From Subtercola boreus (lineage in GTDB: Bacteria > Actinomycetota > Actinomycetes > Actinomycetales > Microbacteriaceae), in NCBI RefSeq assembly GCF_006716115.1, contig NZ_VFOO01000001.1:248001-312000 (forward strand): DNA of 64,000 nucleotides, in the 5' to 3' direction. The translations under genes and the position numbers were made by a program. Below are positions 1-8,873 of this stretch, piece after piece. The notes under the pieces were generated by a model. The model ran no database searches. It was not told where the DNA came from and saw nothing but the letters and a program-made list of their open reading frames with translations. Position 1 is the first letter of the stretch. Each line of letters starts with the position of its first letter.

Positions 1-209
1 TACCACCCGGTCTCGATGATGGTCTTGAAGTGCGAGGAGATGAGCAGTGCATCCCCGTCGTAGTTCAGCGGGACGCGCAGATCGATGTGCCAGAGCCTCA
101 GCGTCACGGCGATGACGACGAGGGTGACAGCGACGACCGTCGCATACAGGCCCAGTTCTCGCGTGCGGGAGGGAGCTGGGGAAGGTGCGGGGAAGGGCAT
201 GGATTTCAT
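1..209 (-). CDS. Membrane protein, N-terminal part only (cut by window start)
   Basis: Reading the minus strand from an ATG at 209 gives about 69 residues before the window ends. After a Pro/Ser-rich cytoplasmic start comes one clear membrane segment (LGLYATVVAVTLVVIAVTL), then a short polar stretch with NYDGDALL. The ATG overlaps the stop of the upstream gtrA-like gene by 4 bp (ATGA), so the two are probably translationally coupled. Large multi-membrane proteins of unknown or glycosyltransferase type often accompany GtrA genes; that role is inferred from context only. The C-terminus is not visible. Confidence 0.6.
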   Translation of the reverse strand, partial: MKSMPFPAPSPAPSRTRELGLYATVVAVTLVVIAVTLRLWHIDLRVPLNYDGDALLISSHFKTIIETGW

Positions 210-658
210 TTCGTTTTCTGTGCGCGGAAGGTGAAGAACCTGTGACCGAGATAGCTGCACGCTGTGGTGACCACCACGGCCGCAGCCTGGGCGATGAGGG
301 GCTGCAGTTCGAAGCCGATCACCAGGGCGGGCAGCGCAACGGTGTTGATCGCGAGAGAGACGACGTAGACGGAGGAGAACCGCAGGAACGGCAGGGCGCC
401 CCGATCTGCCGAGCGGAACACGAACCGGCGATAGAGCAGGTACGCCACGATGATCGCGCCGGCGTACGACAGGTAGAGGCACGCGAGATAGCCGATCCGG
501 TTGCCGATCGAGAGCCACAGCGCGGTGAAGAGGGCGAAGCCCAGCGCCGTGTTCACAGCGCCCACGAGAAGGAAGCGAACGGGCTCCGCTTGCAGTAGGC
601 GTTTCACTGGGCTCTCTCTCTCGCACGATCGAGCAAGATAAGCATTGCTCATTAACAT
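206..658 (-). CDS. GtrA-like family membrane protein
   Basis: 150 residues with four hydrophobic segments and the FLLVGAVNTALGFALF start typical of the GtrA/DPMS3 family, small membrane proteins that help move or present polyprenyl-linked sugars for cell-wall or O-antigen glycosylation. The ATG at 658 has GAGGA 5 nt upstream. A GTG at 607 would give a 133-residue protein starting directly at the conserved part and cannot be excluded. It is divergent from a GT2 glycosyltransferase 14 bp away, the usual GtrA/GtrB partnership, and overlaps the next gene on its own strand by 4 bp. Confidence 0.8.
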   Translation of the reverse strand: MLMSNAYLARSCERESPVKRLLQAEPVRFLLVGAVNTALGFALFTALWLSIGNRIGYLACLYLSYAGAIIVAYLLYRRFVFRSADRGALPFLRFSSVYVVSLAINTVALPALVIGFELQPLIAQAAAVVVTTACSYLGHRFFTFRAQKTK

Positions 659-672
659 GGTATCCTCATTTT
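659..672. promoter_or_regulatory. Compact bidirectional -10 region between gtrA-like and GT2 genes
   Basis: Only 14 bp separate the two divergent starts. On the plus strand TATCCT (661-666) lies 6 nt before the ATG at 673, which places the expected transcript start on the ATG. On the minus strand the same bases read TAAAAT followed by GAGGA and the ATG at 658. No convincing -35 box is seen for either direction. Confidence 0.4.
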
Positions 673-1722
673 ATGGCTGCTCTCCAACCTCCTCCTCCCG
701 AGCACACGGCCTTCCCCGAACACACGGTTTCGATCGTCATCCCCGTCTACCAGGGCGAGCGCACGCTCGCTCTGCTCATCGAAGAGATCGAGCCGCTCAC
801 GCGCGCGCAGCGATCACCCGAGGGCCATCCGTTCCGTGTCACCGAGGTGGTGCTGGTGAATGACTGCGGCCCTGATGATTCGGCTCGCGTCATGCGCCAG
901 CTCGAGGCGTCCCATCCGTTCGTCCGCACCGTCTGGCTCAGTCGCAACTTCGGCCAGCACCCGGCCACGTTGGCCGGTGTGGCCTCCTCGGGCGGTGACT
1001 GGATCGTGACCCTCGACGAAGACGGTCAACACGATCCGGCCGATGTTCCCCGGCTGCTCGACACGGCGATCGACGAGCAGGTGGCTGTCGTCTACGCGCG
1101 ACCCACGAACCCGCCTCCCCACGGAGCAGTCCGGAACACCGCATCGCGGCTGGCGAAGTTCGCGCTCGCGCAGCTCTCCGGCACCCGCACGACGCACTTC
1201 AACAGCTTCCGGCTGATGCTGGGGAGTACCGGTCGAAGTGTCGCCGCCTATGCGGGATCGGGGGTCTACTTCGATGTCGCCGTGGGCTGGCTCTCCGCAT
1301 CCGTCGCCACCACCGACGTTCTCCTGAGGGAAGGGTCGACCCGGCGGTCGGGCTACTCGATCCCCGGCCTCTTCTCGCACTTCTGGCGGATGATCCTCTC
1401 GAGCGGCACCCGTGCGCTGCGGGCGGTGAGTGTGCTGGGGGCGGGGTTCGCTCTGGTCGGAACGATTGTCGCGATTGTGCTCCTCGTCGGGAGGGTCGTG
1501 TCGAACGCCGTCCCGGAAGGATGGACTTCGACCATCGTCGTGCTGCTGTTCGGCATAGGTGCCATTCTCATCTCGCTGGGGATCATCGCGGAATATGTCG
1601 GTGTGAGCGTCAACATGGCCATGGGCAAACCTCCCTACCTGATCACGGGAGACCCGCTGAATGGGCCGCTCGGCAGAATCAGCGCGACATCCCTGCGCGA
1701 GGCCAACCGGGGTGGCGGGTAG
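673..1722 (+). CDS. Glycosyltransferase family 2 (GtrB/dolichol-phosphate-mannose synthase-like)
   Basis: 349 residues. The N-terminal two thirds is a GT-A fold: SIVIPVYQGE near residue 20, the nucleotide-sugar binding LDEDGQHDPADVP near residues 114-126. Two C-terminal membrane segments (about residues 250-280 and 290-320) match GtrB-type enzymes, which load a sugar from a nucleotide donor onto polyprenyl phosphate at the inner membrane face. The start ATG is preceded by a -10-like box and no Shine-Dalgarno site, suggesting a leaderless mRNA. The partner GtrA gene is divergent next door and a sugar epimerase follows 2 bp downstream. The exact sugar cannot be read from sequence. Confidence 0.85.
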   Translation: MAALQPPPPEHTAFPEHTVSIVIPVYQGERTLALLIEEIEPLTRAQRSPEGHPFRVTEVVLVNDCGPDDSARVMRQLEASHPFVRTVWLSRNFGQHPATLAGVASSGGDWIVTLDEDGQHDPADVPRLLDTAIDEQVAVVYARPTNPPPHGAVRNTASRLAKFALAQLSGTRTTHFNSFRLMLGSTGRSVAAYAGSGVYFDVAVGWLSASVATTDVLLREGSTRRSGYSIPGLFSHFWRMILSSGTRALRAVSVLGAGFALVGTIVAIVLLVGRVVSNAVPEGWTSTIVVLLFGIGAILISLGIIAEYVGVSVNMAMGKPPYLITGDPLNGPLGRISATSLREANRGGG

Positions 1723-1724
1723 TC

Positions 1725-2702
1725 GTGCTGGCATGGGTGGTGGGCGCGCACGGCCTGCTCGGCCAGGCGGTCCTGCGGGAGGTCGCCCGCAGGCCGCAGT
1801 GGACACTCTTCGCGGCTGAGTCACTGCCGTGGTCGGACACACCGGCGATCGTGCCAACAGTCGCGCGACTCGCGCGCCGCTTCGGTGAGGCGGTATCGGG
1901 GGCCGATTCGGAGTGGGCATTCATCTGGGTTGCCGGCGCGGGTGTCGTGGCGAGCGGAGAAGAGGGGCTCGCGCTCGAAGCCAGCGTGTTCGAGTCCGCA
2001 CTCGCCACTGTTCTCGCGGCAGTCGAAGCCGAGGGTATGGGCCACCGCGGAGTCGTTTTCCTGGCTTCCTCGGCCGGTGGTGTGTACGCCGGGTCGGAGG
2101 GCCCGCCCTTCACGGAACAGAGCGTGCCCGCGCCCCTCGCCGCCTACGGCCGCGCGAAGCTCCGGATGGAAGCCTGGCTCGAGGAGTCCGCCGCCACAGC
2201 TGGGGTCTCGACTGTGGTCGGCCGGATCGCCAACCTCTATGGTCCCGGCCAGAAACTCAGCAAACCGCAGGGGCTGATCTCTCATCTCGCTCTCGCCCAG
2301 CTCTCCCCGCGCCCTGCGTCGATCTTCGTTCCCCTTGACACCGTGCGGGACTATCTCTTTGTCGACGACTGTGCGCTGCTGGTCTGCGACAGCCTCGAGA
2401 GGGCGCGGCGGGAGGCGATCGCCACGGGCGAACCCGTGCACGGCACGAAAATCCTCGCGAGTGGGGCTGGTACATCCGTCGCAGCGCTGCTCGGGAGTTT
2501 CCGGCAATTGGCCAGACGTCGTCCCCATGTCGCGCTGGGGTCATCCCCACAGGCGTCGCTGCAGCCTCTGGATCTGCGTCTCTCATCGACCTTCTGGCCT
2601 GAACTCGACCGGCGCCAACTCACCCCGCTCTGTGTGGGGATACGCGCGACCCTACTGGACATGTCGGCCCGGAAGCAGCTCTCGACGACAGCGACGGAGT
2701 GA
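1725..2702 (+). CDS. NAD-dependent epimerase/dehydratase family protein
   Basis: 325 residues from a GTG 2 bp after the glycosyltransferase stop. An extended SDR: nucleotide-binding GAHGLLG at residues 7-13, SSAGG around 115-119, catalytic YGRAK (Tyr141, Lys145), then a substrate-binding C-terminal half with IANLYGPGQ. Family members interconvert or dehydrate nucleotide sugars. Tight spacing to the GT2 gene suggests the pair makes and transfers one sugar. The NAD motif is GxxGxxG. Specificity is unknown. The reading frame is open much further upstream, but that part overlaps the GT2 gene and was not used. Confidence 0.75.
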   Translation: MLAWVVGAHGLLGQAVLREVARRPQWTLFAAESLPWSDTPAIVPTVARLARRFGEAVSGADSEWAFIWVAGAGVVASGEEGLALEASVFESALATVLAAVEAEGMGHRGVVFLASSAGGVYAGSEGPPFTEQSVPAPLAAYGRAKLRMEAWLEESAATAGVSTVVGRIANLYGPGQKLSKPQGLISHLALAQLSPRPASIFVPLDTVRDYLFVDDCALLVCDSLERARREAIATGEPVHGTKILASGAGTSVAALLGSFRQLARRRPHVALGSSPQASLQPLDLRLSSTFWPELDRRQLTPLCVGIRATLLDMSARKQLSTTATE

Positions 2703-2760
2703 CGGGTGAGGGGCGCTCTTCCCCAGTAACGACGCGACACGCCGTCGCGACACGCCCGGG

Positions 2761-2789
2761 TTGCACGAGGCCATTCCGTGTGGCAGACT
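2761..2789 (+). promoter_or_regulatory. S10 operon promoter
   Basis: TTGCAC (2761-2766), a 17-bp spacer, then CAGACT (2784-2789) in the context TGTGGCAGACT, a usual form of actinobacterial housekeeping promoters in front of ribosomal genes. The transcript would begin near 2796, about 240 nt before rpsJ. Confidence 0.65.
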
Positions 2790-2795
2790 CTTCTA

Positions 2796-3036
2796 GTTCA
2801 GTAATACGGGTGGAAGTGTGCCCGCATCACTACCAGGCAGTGCATAGCTATAGATCCTCGATCTTGTAGGGCTAGGCCGCGGGTAGCAGGACACGGCTTG
2901 AAATACCCTCTCAGAAACCCAGCGCTTCGCTGTGCGTCCTGGCGGGTCTTGACAGAACAAGAGTGATAATCGCGTCCAATGCGACGAGGGACAATCTCCC
3001 GAGCGTAAGACGCAAGACAAGAGAGATGAGTCACAC
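2796..3036 (+). promoter_or_regulatory. Long 5' leader of the S10 operon
   Basis: This stretch (with 2703-2795 a 334-bp gap) has no plausible gene. It carries a small perfect hairpin CAGCG-CTT-CGCTG (2920-2932) inside a possible larger pairing of AGGACAC (near 2888) with GTGCGTCCT (near 2932-2940). Its length and structure would suit r-protein feedback or growth-rate control, but no named leader motif is recognised. Confidence 0.4.
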
Positions 3037-3345
3037 ATGGCGGGACAGAAGATCCGCATTCGACTTAAGTCGTATGACCACGAGGTCATCGACAGCTCGG
3101 CGCGCAAGATCGTCGACACAGTCACTCGCGCAGGAGCAACCGTGGTCGGCCCCGTGCCGCTGCCGACCGAGAAGAACGTGATCGCAGTCATCCGTTCGCC
3201 CCACAAGTACAAGGACAGCTTCGAGCACTTCGAGAAGCGCACGCACAAGCGCCTCATCGACATCATCGACCCGACGCCCAAGGCTGTCGACTCGCTGATG
3301 CGCCTCGACCTCCCGGCCGATGTCAACATCGAGATCAAGCTGTAG
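3037..3345 (+). CDS. rpsJ: 30S ribosomal protein S10
   Basis: 102 residues, the normal length, beginning [15 protein letters not shown] with the conserved loop [10 protein letters not shown] and ending DVNIEIKL. S10 sits in the head of the 30S subunit and as NusE takes part in transcription antitermination. It is the first gene of the S10 operon, preceded by a long leader. Weak Shine-Dalgarno (GAGAGATGAG) upstream of the ATG. Confidence 0.98.
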   Translation: MAGQKIRIRLKSYDHEVIDSSARKIVDTVTRAGATVVGPVPLPTEKNVIAVIRSPHKYKDSFEHFEKRTHKRLIDIIDPTPKAVDSLMRLDLPADVNIEIKL

Positions 3346-3355
3346 GAGCGACGAC

Positions 3356-4015
3356 ATGGCTACTACATCAACCAAGACCTCCAAGGGCCTGCTCGGCATC
3401 AAGCTCGGCATGACCCAGGTGTGGGACGAGAACAACCGTCTCATCCCCGTCACCGTCGTCCAGGTCACCCCGAACGTCGTGACCCAGATCCGCACGCCCG
3501 AGGTGGACGGCTACGAAGCCGTCCAGATCGCCGCGGGCCAGATCGATCCCCGCAAGGTGAACAAGCCCGAGACCGGTCACTTCGACAAGGCCGGCGTCAC
3601 GCCTCGCCGTCACGTCACCGAGATCCGCACCGCTGACGCCGCCGAGTACACGATCGGACAGGAACTCACTGTCGACGGCGTGTTCGAGGCCGGCAAGAAG
3701 GTCGACGTCGTCGGCACCAGCAAGGGCAAGGGTTTCGCCGGTGTCATGAAGCGTCACAACTTCAAGGGTGTCTCCTCCTCGCACGGTTCGCACCGCAACC
3801 ACCGCAAGCCCGGTTCCATCGGAGCCTCCTCGACCCCCAGCCGTGTCTTCAAGGGCATGCGCATGGCCGGTCGCATGGGTGGCGAGCGCGTCACTGTGCT
3901 GAACCTCGTGGTCCACTCGGTCGATGCCGAGAAGAACCTCATCCTCGTCAAGGGCGCCGTTCCCGGCGGCCGTGGCCGTCTCGTATTCGTCCGCACCGCA
4001 GTGAAGGGGGCGTAG
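3356..4015 (+). CDS. rplC: 50S ribosomal protein L3
   Basis: 219 residues from the ATG at 3356, which has GGAGCGACG upstream; a longer in-frame start at 3320 lies inside rpsJ and was rejected. Diagnostic L3 sequences are [26 protein letters not shown] and the [15 protein letters not shown] loop that reaches toward the peptidyl transferase centre. An early assembly protein of the 50S subunit. It lies 10 bp after rpsJ and 3 bp before rplD. Confidence 0.98.
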   Translation: MATTSTKTSKGLLGIKLGMTQVWDENNRLIPVTVVQVTPNVVTQIRTPEVDGYEAVQIAAGQIDPRKVNKPETGHFDKAGVTPRRHVTEIRTADAAEYTIGQELTVDGVFEAGKKVDVVGTSKGKGFAGVMKRHNFKGVSSSHGSHRNHRKPGSIGASSTPSRVFKGMRMAGRMGGERVTVLNLVVHSVDAEKNLILVKGAVPGGRGRLVFVRTAVKGA

Positions 4016-4018
4016 TCC

Positions 4019-4687
4019 ATGACTGACGCGAACATCACCACTGTCGACATCATCGACGCCAAGGGCAACAAGGCCGGCACCGTCGAGCTCCCCGCCGAGC
4101 TCTTCGATGTCGCCACCAACGTGCCGCTCATCCACCAGGTCGTCGTCGCGCAGCTCGCTGCCGCACGCCAGGGCACGCACAAGGTCAAGGGCCGCGGCGA
4201 GGTCTCCGGTGCCGGCCGCAAGCCGTTCAAGCAGAAGGGAACCGGTCGCGCCCGCCAAGGCTCGATCCGTGCTCCCCAGATGACCGGTGGTGGCATCGTG
4301 CACGGGCCGACCCCGCGCAGCTACGACCAGCGCACCCCGAAGAAGATGATCGCGGCAGCTCTGCTCGGTTCTCTCTCGGACCGCGCCCGCGGCAGCCGCG
4401 TCCACGTCGTCGACTCTCTGACGCTCGGCCCGGTTCCGTCGACCAAGACGGCCATCGAGCTCCTGACGAAGATCGCGACGTCCAAGCACGTCCTCGTCGT
4501 CGTCGAGCGCGGTGACGACATCGCCGTGAAGAGCGTGCGGAACGTCCCCGAGGTGCACGTCCTGACCTACGACCAGCTCAACGCCTACGACGTCCTGGTG
4601 AGCGACGACATCGTCTTCACCAAGGGCGCCATCGACGGCTTCATCGCCTCGAAGACCAAGAAGACCACTGAGGAGGTTGCAGCATGA
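4019..4687 (+). CDS. rplD: 50S ribosomal protein L4
   Basis: 222 residues. The long loop [20 protein letters not shown] that lines the exit tunnel, and [12 protein letters not shown], are intact. In gamma-proteobacteria L4 regulates its own operon by acting on the leader; whether that holds here is unknown. Its stop overlaps the rplW start by 4 bp. Confidence 0.98.
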   Translation: MTDANITTVDIIDAKGNKAGTVELPAELFDVATNVPLIHQVVVAQLAAARQGTHKVKGRGEVSGAGRKPFKQKGTGRARQGSIRAPQMTGGGIVHGPTPRSYDQRTPKKMIAAALLGSLSDRARGSRVHVVDSLTLGPVPSTKTAIELLTKIATSKHVLVVVERGDDIAVKSVRNVPEVHVLTYDQLNAYDVLVSDDIVFTKGAIDGFIASKTKKTTEEVAA

Positions 4688-4983
4688 GCGGCAACAACAA
4701 GGACCCCCGCGACATCATCATCTCGCCGGTCGTCTCCGAGAAGAGCTACGGCCTGATCGACGAGGGAAAGTACACGTTCATCGTGGCTCCCACGTCGAAC
4801 AAGACCGAGATCAAGCTGGCGATCGAGAAGATCTTCAACGTCCAGGTCGCTTCGGTGAACACGATGAACAAGATCGGCAAGACCCGTCGCACCAAGTTCG
4901 GCCTGGGTAAGCGCAAAGACACCAAGCGTGCCATTGTCACCCTGAAGTCCGGAACCATCGACATCTTCACGGCTGTTGGCTGA
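4684..4983 (+). CDS. rplW: 50S ribosomal protein L23
   Basis: 99 residues, typical length, with [15 protein letters not shown] at the start and [21 protein letters not shown] in the extended loop. L23 sits at the tunnel exit and is the docking site for trigger factor and SRP. ATGA overlap with rplD; 23 bp before rplB, where AGAGGA gives the ribosome site for the next gene. Confidence 0.97.
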   Translation: MSGNNKDPRDIIISPVVSEKSYGLIDEGKYTFIVAPTSNKTEIKLAIEKIFNVQVASVNTMNKIGKTRRTKFGLGKRKDTKRAIVTLKSGTIDIFTAVG

Positions 4984-5006
4984 GTCGGAATCCAGAGGAT
5001 AAAAAC

Positions 5007-5846
5007 ATGGCTATTCGCAAGTACAAGCCGACCACTCCCGGTCGTCGTGGCTCGTCGGTCTCAGACTTTGCTGAGATCACCCGCACCACGCCCGAGAAGT
5101 CGCTGCTCCGCCCGCTTCCCAAGACCGGTGGCCGCAACAACGCCGGCCGCATCACGACCCGTCACATCGGTGGTGGCCACAAGCGCCAGTACCGCGTCAT
5201 CGACTTCAAGCGCAATGACAAAGACGGCGTGAACGCCAAGGTCGCCGAGATCGAGTACGACCCGAACCGCACGGCTCGCATCGCGCTCCTGCACTTCGTC
5301 GACGGCACCAAGCGCTACATCATCGCCCCGAACAAGCTGAACCAGGGCGACATCATCGAGTCGGGCGCCGGCGCTGACATCAAGCCGGGCAACAACCTGC
5401 CCCTCCGCAACATCCCCGTGGGTACCGTTATCCACGCGATCGAGCTGAAGCCGGGCGGGGGCGCCAAGATGGCGCGTTCCGCCGGAGCATCCGTTCGCCT
5501 CGTGGCAAAAGACGGCCCCTACGCGCAGCTCCGTCTGCCGTCGGGTGAGATCCGCAATGTGGATGCTCGCTGCCGCGCGACGATCGGCGAGGTCGGCAAT
5601 GCCGAGCAGTCGAACATCAACTGGGGCAAGGCCGGCCGTAAGCGCTGGCTCGGCGTCCGGCCCACGGTCCGTGGTGTCGCGATGAACCCGGTCGACCACC
5701 CGCACGGTGGTGGTGAGGGCAAGACCTCCGGTGGACGTCACCCGGTCAGCCCGTGGGGCCAGAAAGAGGGCCGCACCCGCCACATCAACAAAGAGAGCGA
5801 CAAGCTCATCGTTCGTCGCCGCAACGTCGGCAAGAAGCGTAAGTAG
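5007..5846 (+). CDS. rplB: 50S ribosomal protein L2
   Basis: 279 residues. It carries the RNA-binding domain with [19 protein letters not shown] and the C-terminal [18 protein letters not shown] loop containing the conserved histidine near the peptidyl transferase centre. L2 is a primary 23S rRNA binder needed for subunit joining and peptide-bond activity. Twelve bases separate it from rpsS. Confidence 0.98.
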   Translation: MAIRKYKPTTPGRRGSSVSDFAEITRTTPEKSLLRPLPKTGGRNNAGRITTRHIGGGHKRQYRVIDFKRNDKDGVNAKVAEIEYDPNRTARIALLHFVDGTKRYIIAPNKLNQGDIIESGAGADIKPGNNLPLRNIPVGTVIHAIELKPGGGAKMARSAGASVRLVAKDGPYAQLRLPSGEIRNVDARCRATIGEVGNAEQSNINWGKAGRKRWLGVRPTVRGVAMNPVDHPHGGGEGKTSGGRHPVSPWGQKEGRTRHINKESDKLIVRRRNVGKKRK

Positions 5847-5857
5847 GAGTCGAGAAG

Positions 5858-6139
5858 ATGCCACGCAGTCTCAAGAAGGGGCCCTTCGTTGACGACCACC
5901 TGCTCCGCAAGGTCGTCGTACAGAACGAAGCTGGATCCAAGAACGTCATCAAGACCTGGTCACGCCGGTCCATGATCATCCCGGCCATGCTGGGTCACAC
6001 GATCGCCGTCCACGACGGTCGTAAGCACATCCCCGTGTTCATCACGGAGACCATGGTCGGTCACAAGCTCGGCGAGTTCTCGCCGACCCGTACCTTCCGC
6101 GGCCACGTGAAGGACGACAAGAAGGGTCGTCGCCGCTAA
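5858..6139 (+). CDS. rpsS: 30S ribosomal protein S19
   Basis: 93 residues, standard length: [36 protein letters not shown] and [14 protein letters not shown] are all present. It is a head protein of the 30S subunit close to the A-site tRNA. Ribosome site GAGTCGAGAAG upstream. Followed after 24 bp by rplV with a strong AAGGAGGAG. Confidence 0.98.
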   Translation: MPRSLKKGPFVDDHLLRKVVVQNEAGSKNVIKTWSRRSMIIPAMLGHTIAVHDGRKHIPVFITETMVGHKLGEFSPTRTFRGHVKDDKKGRRR

Positions 6140-6163
6140 CGCGGTGACGGAAGGAGGAGAGAA

Positions 6164-6562
6164 ATGGTGGAGTCGATCGCACGCGTGCGTCACATCCGCG
6201 TCACCCCCATGAAAGCTCGTCGCGTCGTCAACCTGATTCGCGGCAAGCAGGCCATGGAGGCCCTGGCAATCCTGAAGTTCGCCCCGCAGGGCGCAAGCGA
6301 GCCTGTCTACAAGCTCGTCGAGTCTGCGATCGCGAACGCGAAGGTCAAGGCCGACAAGGACAACAGCTACCTCGACGAGCAGGACCTGTTCGTCTCGGCG
6401 GCTTTCGTCGACGAGGGCACGACCCTCAAGCGTTTCCAGCCCCGTGCACAGGGACGCGCATTCCAGATCCTGAAGCGCTCGAGCCACATCACGGTCGTCC
6501 TCTCGACGCCCGATGTGGTCGAAGCATCCGCTCAGGGTTCCAAGAAGGCAGGGAAGAAGTAA
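6164..6562 (+). CDS. rplV: 50S ribosomal protein L22
   Basis: 132 residues. [17 protein letters not shown] and the tunnel-facing beta-hairpin [22 protein letters not shown] are intact, so macrolide-site residues look ordinary. A short Lys/Ala tail ends the protein. AAGGAGGAGAGAA before the ATG is one of the best Shine-Dalgarno sites in the operon. The stop overlaps rpsC by one base (TAATG). Confidence 0.98.
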   Translation: MVESIARVRHIRVTPMKARRVVNLIRGKQAMEALAILKFAPQGASEPVYKLVESAIANAKVKADKDNSYLDEQDLFVSAAFVDEGTTLKRFQPRAQGRAFQILKRSSHITVVLSTPDVVEASAQGSKKAGKK

Positions 6563-7368
6563 TGGGCCAGAAAGTAAACCCCTACGGTTTCCGTCTGGGC
6601 ATCACGACCGACCACGTGTCGCGTTGGTTCTCTGACAGCACCAAGGTAGGACAGCGTTACAGCGACTTCGTCGCCGAAGACGTGAAGATCCGGAACCTGC
6701 TCACGAAGAGCCTCGACCGTGCAGGCGTCGCCCGCATCGAGATCGAGCGCACCCGTGACCGCGTCCGTGTCGACATCCACACCGCCCGCCCGGGCATCGT
6801 GATCGGTCGCCGCGGCGCCGAGGCCGAGCGCATCCGCTCCGACCTCGAGAAGCTCACCAAGAAGCAGATCCAGTTGAACATCCTCGAGGTCAAGAACCCC
6901 GAAGCCGAAGCTCAGCTGGTCGCCCAGGGCATCGCCGAACAGCTGAGCGCCCGTGTGGCCTTCCGCCGCGCGATGCGCAAGGGTCTCCAGGGCGCGCAGC
7001 GCCTGCCGAGTGTCAAGGGTGTGCGCATCCAGGTCTCCGGCCGTCTCGGCGGCGCTGAGATGAGCCGTTCGGAGTTCTACCGCGAGGGCCGCGTGCCCCT
7101 GCACACGCTCCGCGCCAACATCGACTACGGCTTCTACGAGGCTCGTACGACGTTCGGTCGCATCGGTGTGAAGGTCTGGATCTACAAGGGCGACATCACC
7201 AACAAGGAGCTTGCCCGCGAGCAGGCCAACCAGAAGTCATCGCGCCCGGAGCGTCGTGACGACCGCCGTGGTGGCGACGACCGTCGCCCGCCGCGTTCGG
7301 CCGCGCCTCGTGCAGATTCCCCCAAGGCAGACGCTGCGCCCGTGGCAGCAGCAGGAGTTGAGGCATAA
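6562..7368 (+). CDS. rpsC: 30S ribosomal protein S3
   Basis: 268 residues. The KH domain ([16 protein letters not shown], around residues 75-90) and the C-terminal domain with [21 protein letters not shown] are complete. S3 lines the mRNA entry channel and has helicase activity. After residue 220 comes a charged, low-complexity tail ([17 protein letters not shown] then Ala/Pro-rich), about 40 residues longer than the E. coli protein, as in many actinobacteria. Confidence 0.98.
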   Translation: MGQKVNPYGFRLGITTDHVSRWFSDSTKVGQRYSDFVAEDVKIRNLLTKSLDRAGVARIEIERTRDRVRVDIHTARPGIVIGRRGAEAERIRSDLEKLTKKQIQLNILEVKNPEAEAQLVAQGIAEQLSARVAFRRAMRKGLQGAQRLPSVKGVRIQVSGRLGGAEMSRSEFYREGRVPLHTLRANIDYGFYEARTTFGRIGVKVWIYKGDITNKELAREQANQKSSRPERRDDRRGGDDRRPPRSAAPRADSPKADAAPVAAAGVEA

Positions 7369-7370
7369 CC

Positions 7371-7790
7371 ATGTTGATTCCACGCAGAGTCAAGCACCGC
7401 AAGCAGCACCACCCCACCCGTAGCGGTCACGCCACCGGTGGCACCGAGGTGTCGTTCGGCGAGTGGGGCATCCAGGCCCTGACCCCGGCCTACGTGACGA
7501 ACCGCCAGATCGAGTCCGCTCGTATCGCGATGACCCGTCACATCAAGCGTGGTGGGAAGGTGTGGATCAACATCTACCCCGACCGCCCGCTCACGAAGAA
7601 GCCTGCCGAGACCCGCATGGGTTCCGGTAAGGGTAGCCCCGAGTGGTGGATCGCGAACGTCAAGCCGGGTCGTGTGCTCTTCGAGCTCAGCGGCGTCAGC
7701 GACGTCGTGGCCCGCGAGGCCCTGACTCGTGCCATTCACAAACTGCCTCTCAAGGCACGCATCATCAAGCGCGAGGAGGGCGACGCATAA
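7371..7790 (+). CDS. rplP: 50S ribosomal protein L16
   Basis: 139 residues, usual length, with [29 protein letters not shown] and [26 protein letters not shown]16 shapes the A-site tRNA binding region of the 50S subunit. Only 2 bp follow rpsC, and the TAA shares one base with the ATG of rpmC. Confidence 0.98.
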   Translation: MLIPRRVKHRKQHHPTRSGHATGGTEVSFGEWGIQALTPAYVTNRQIESARIAMTRHIKRGGKVWINIYPDRPLTKKPAETRMGSGKGSPEWWIANVKPGRVLFELSGVSDVVAREALTRAIHKLPLKARIIKREEGDA

Positions 7791-8155
7791 TGGCGATCGG
7801 TTCTAAGGAGCTCACCCCCGTCGAGCTCGACACATTCGAAGATTCACGTCTCGCAGAAGAGCTGCGGAAGGCCAAGGAGGAGCTGTTCAACCTGCGCTTC
7901 CAGTCGGCCACCGGCCAGCTCGAGAGCCACGGCCGCCTGCGTGCCGTGAAGCGCGACATCGCCCGCATCTACACGATCGTGCGTGAGCGTGAGCTCGGTA
8001 TCCGTGCGACTCCGGCTCCGGTCGAGGTCGCTCCGGTCGAGGCTGCACCCAAGAAGACCCGCAAGGCGAAGGCCGCTCCCGTTGAGGAAGCTCCCGAAGC
8101 CGACGCGAAGGTCGTCGTCCCCGAAGCATCCGACACAACTGAGGAGGCCAAGTAA
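7790..8155 (+). CDS. rpmC: 50S ribosomal protein L29 with long C-terminal tail
   Basis: 121 residues, against 60-80 in most bacteria. Residues 1-70 are a normal L29: two helices with [22 protein letters not shown]. Residues 71-121 are an added low-complexity tail rich in Ala, Pro, Val, Glu and Lys with repeated [13 protein letters not shown]29 lies at the tunnel exit, so the tail would be near emerging chains. The ATG overlaps the rplP stop by one base and the TAA overlaps the rpsQ ATG. Confidence 0.95.
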   Translation: MAIGSKELTPVELDTFEDSRLAEELRKAKEELFNLRFQSATGQLESHGRLRAVKRDIARIYTIVRERELGIRATPAPVEVAPVEAAPKKTRKAKAAPVEEAPEADAKVVVPEASDTTEEAK

Positions 8156-8466
8156 TGGCTAAGACTGAAGCAGCAGCTGCTGCCCCCGTCGAGACTGTTG
8201 CCGCGCCCGTCCAGGAGCGCGGCTACCGCAAGACCCGTCGTGGCTACGTCACGAGCGACAAGATGGAGAAGACCATCGTCGTCGAGGTCGAAGACCGCGT
8301 GAAGCACCCGCTGTACGGCAAGGTCATCCGCCGCACGTCCAAGGTGAAGGCGCACGACGAGGCCAACACCGCCGGCATCGGCGACCTGGTGCTCATCTCC
8401 GAGACCCGTCCGCTGAGCGCCACCAAGCGCTGGCGCCTGGTCGAGATCCTCGAAAAGGCCAAGTAA
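8155..8466 (+). CDS. rpsQ: 30S ribosomal protein S17
   Basis: 103 residues. The OB-fold core begins near residue 22 ([23 protein letters not shown]) and ends [24 protein letters not shown]. The first 20 residues are an Ala/Glu/Pro/Val-rich extension like the tail of L29 just upstream. S17 is a primary 16S rRNA binder. Its stop codon lies inside a 10-bp perfect hairpin before rplN. Confidence 0.97.
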   Translation: MAKTEAAAAAPVETVAAPVQERGYRKTRRGYVTSDKMEKTIVVEVEDRVKHPLYGKVIRRTSKVKAHDEANTAGIGDLVLISETRPLSATKRWRLVEILEKAK

Positions 8467-8484
8467 GCGCCCGCGCGCTTACTT
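8461..8484 (+). promoter_or_regulatory. Perfect 10-bp hairpin between rpsQ and rplN
   Basis: AAGTAAGCGC (8461-8470) pairs exactly with GCGCTTACTT (8475-8484) around a CCGC loop; the rpsQ TAA is in the 5' arm. There is no U-tract, so it is not a classic terminator. It may be a processing, stability or attenuation signal dividing the S10 and spc segments. Confidence 0.6.
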
Positions 8485-8499
8485 ACGTAAGGAGTAGAA

Positions 8500-8871
8500 G
8501 TGATTCAGCAGGAATCCCGGCTCAAGGTCGCCGACAACACCGGCGCCAAAGAGCTGCTGACCATCCGTGTACTCGGTGGTTCAGGACGCCGTTACGCCGG
8601 CCTCGGTGACATCATCGTCGCCACCGTCAAAGACGCCATCCCCGGCGGAACAGTCAAGCGTGGAGACGTCGTCAAAGCCGTCATCGTGCGCACCAAGAAA
8701 GAGACCCGTCGCGTCGACGGTTCCTACATCAAGTTCGACGAGAACGCAGCGGTCATCCTCCGCGCCAACGACAAGGAGCCCCGCGGCTCCCGTGTCTTCG
8801 GCCCGGTCGGCCGCGAGCTTCGCGACAAGAGCTTCATGAAGATCATCTCGCTGGCACCGGAGGTCATTTAA
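8500..8871 (+). CDS. rplN: 50S ribosomal protein L14
   Basis: 123 residues (122 is usual), from a GTG with AAGGAG 10 nt upstream. [33 protein letters not shown] and [13 protein letters not shown] are diagnostic. L14 contacts 16S rRNA at the subunit interface and is the binding site of the silencing factor RsfS. First gene of the spc part, 33 bp after rpsQ. Confidence 0.97.
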   Translation: MIQQESRLKVADNTGAKELLTIRVLGGSGRRYAGLGDIIVATVKDAIPGGTVKRGDVVKAVIVRTKKETRRVDGSYIKFDENAAVILRANDKEPRGSRVFGPVGRELRDKSFMKIISLAPEVI

Positions 8872-8873
8872 TC

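Noticed and set aside
2949-2970. TTGACA and GATAAT upstream of rpsJ
   Set aside because: The two boxes are only 10 bp apart, too close for a sigma70-type promoter; the TTGCAC-17-CAGACT pair further upstream fits better.
3368-4558. 396-codon minus-strand frame opposite rplC-rplD
   Set aside because: Shadow of ribosomal protein genes; Leu/Asp/Val-rich, no homology.
8461-8484. rpsQ-rplN hairpin as an intrinsic terminator
   Set aside because: No U-tract follows, and the downstream genes have no clear separate promoter.
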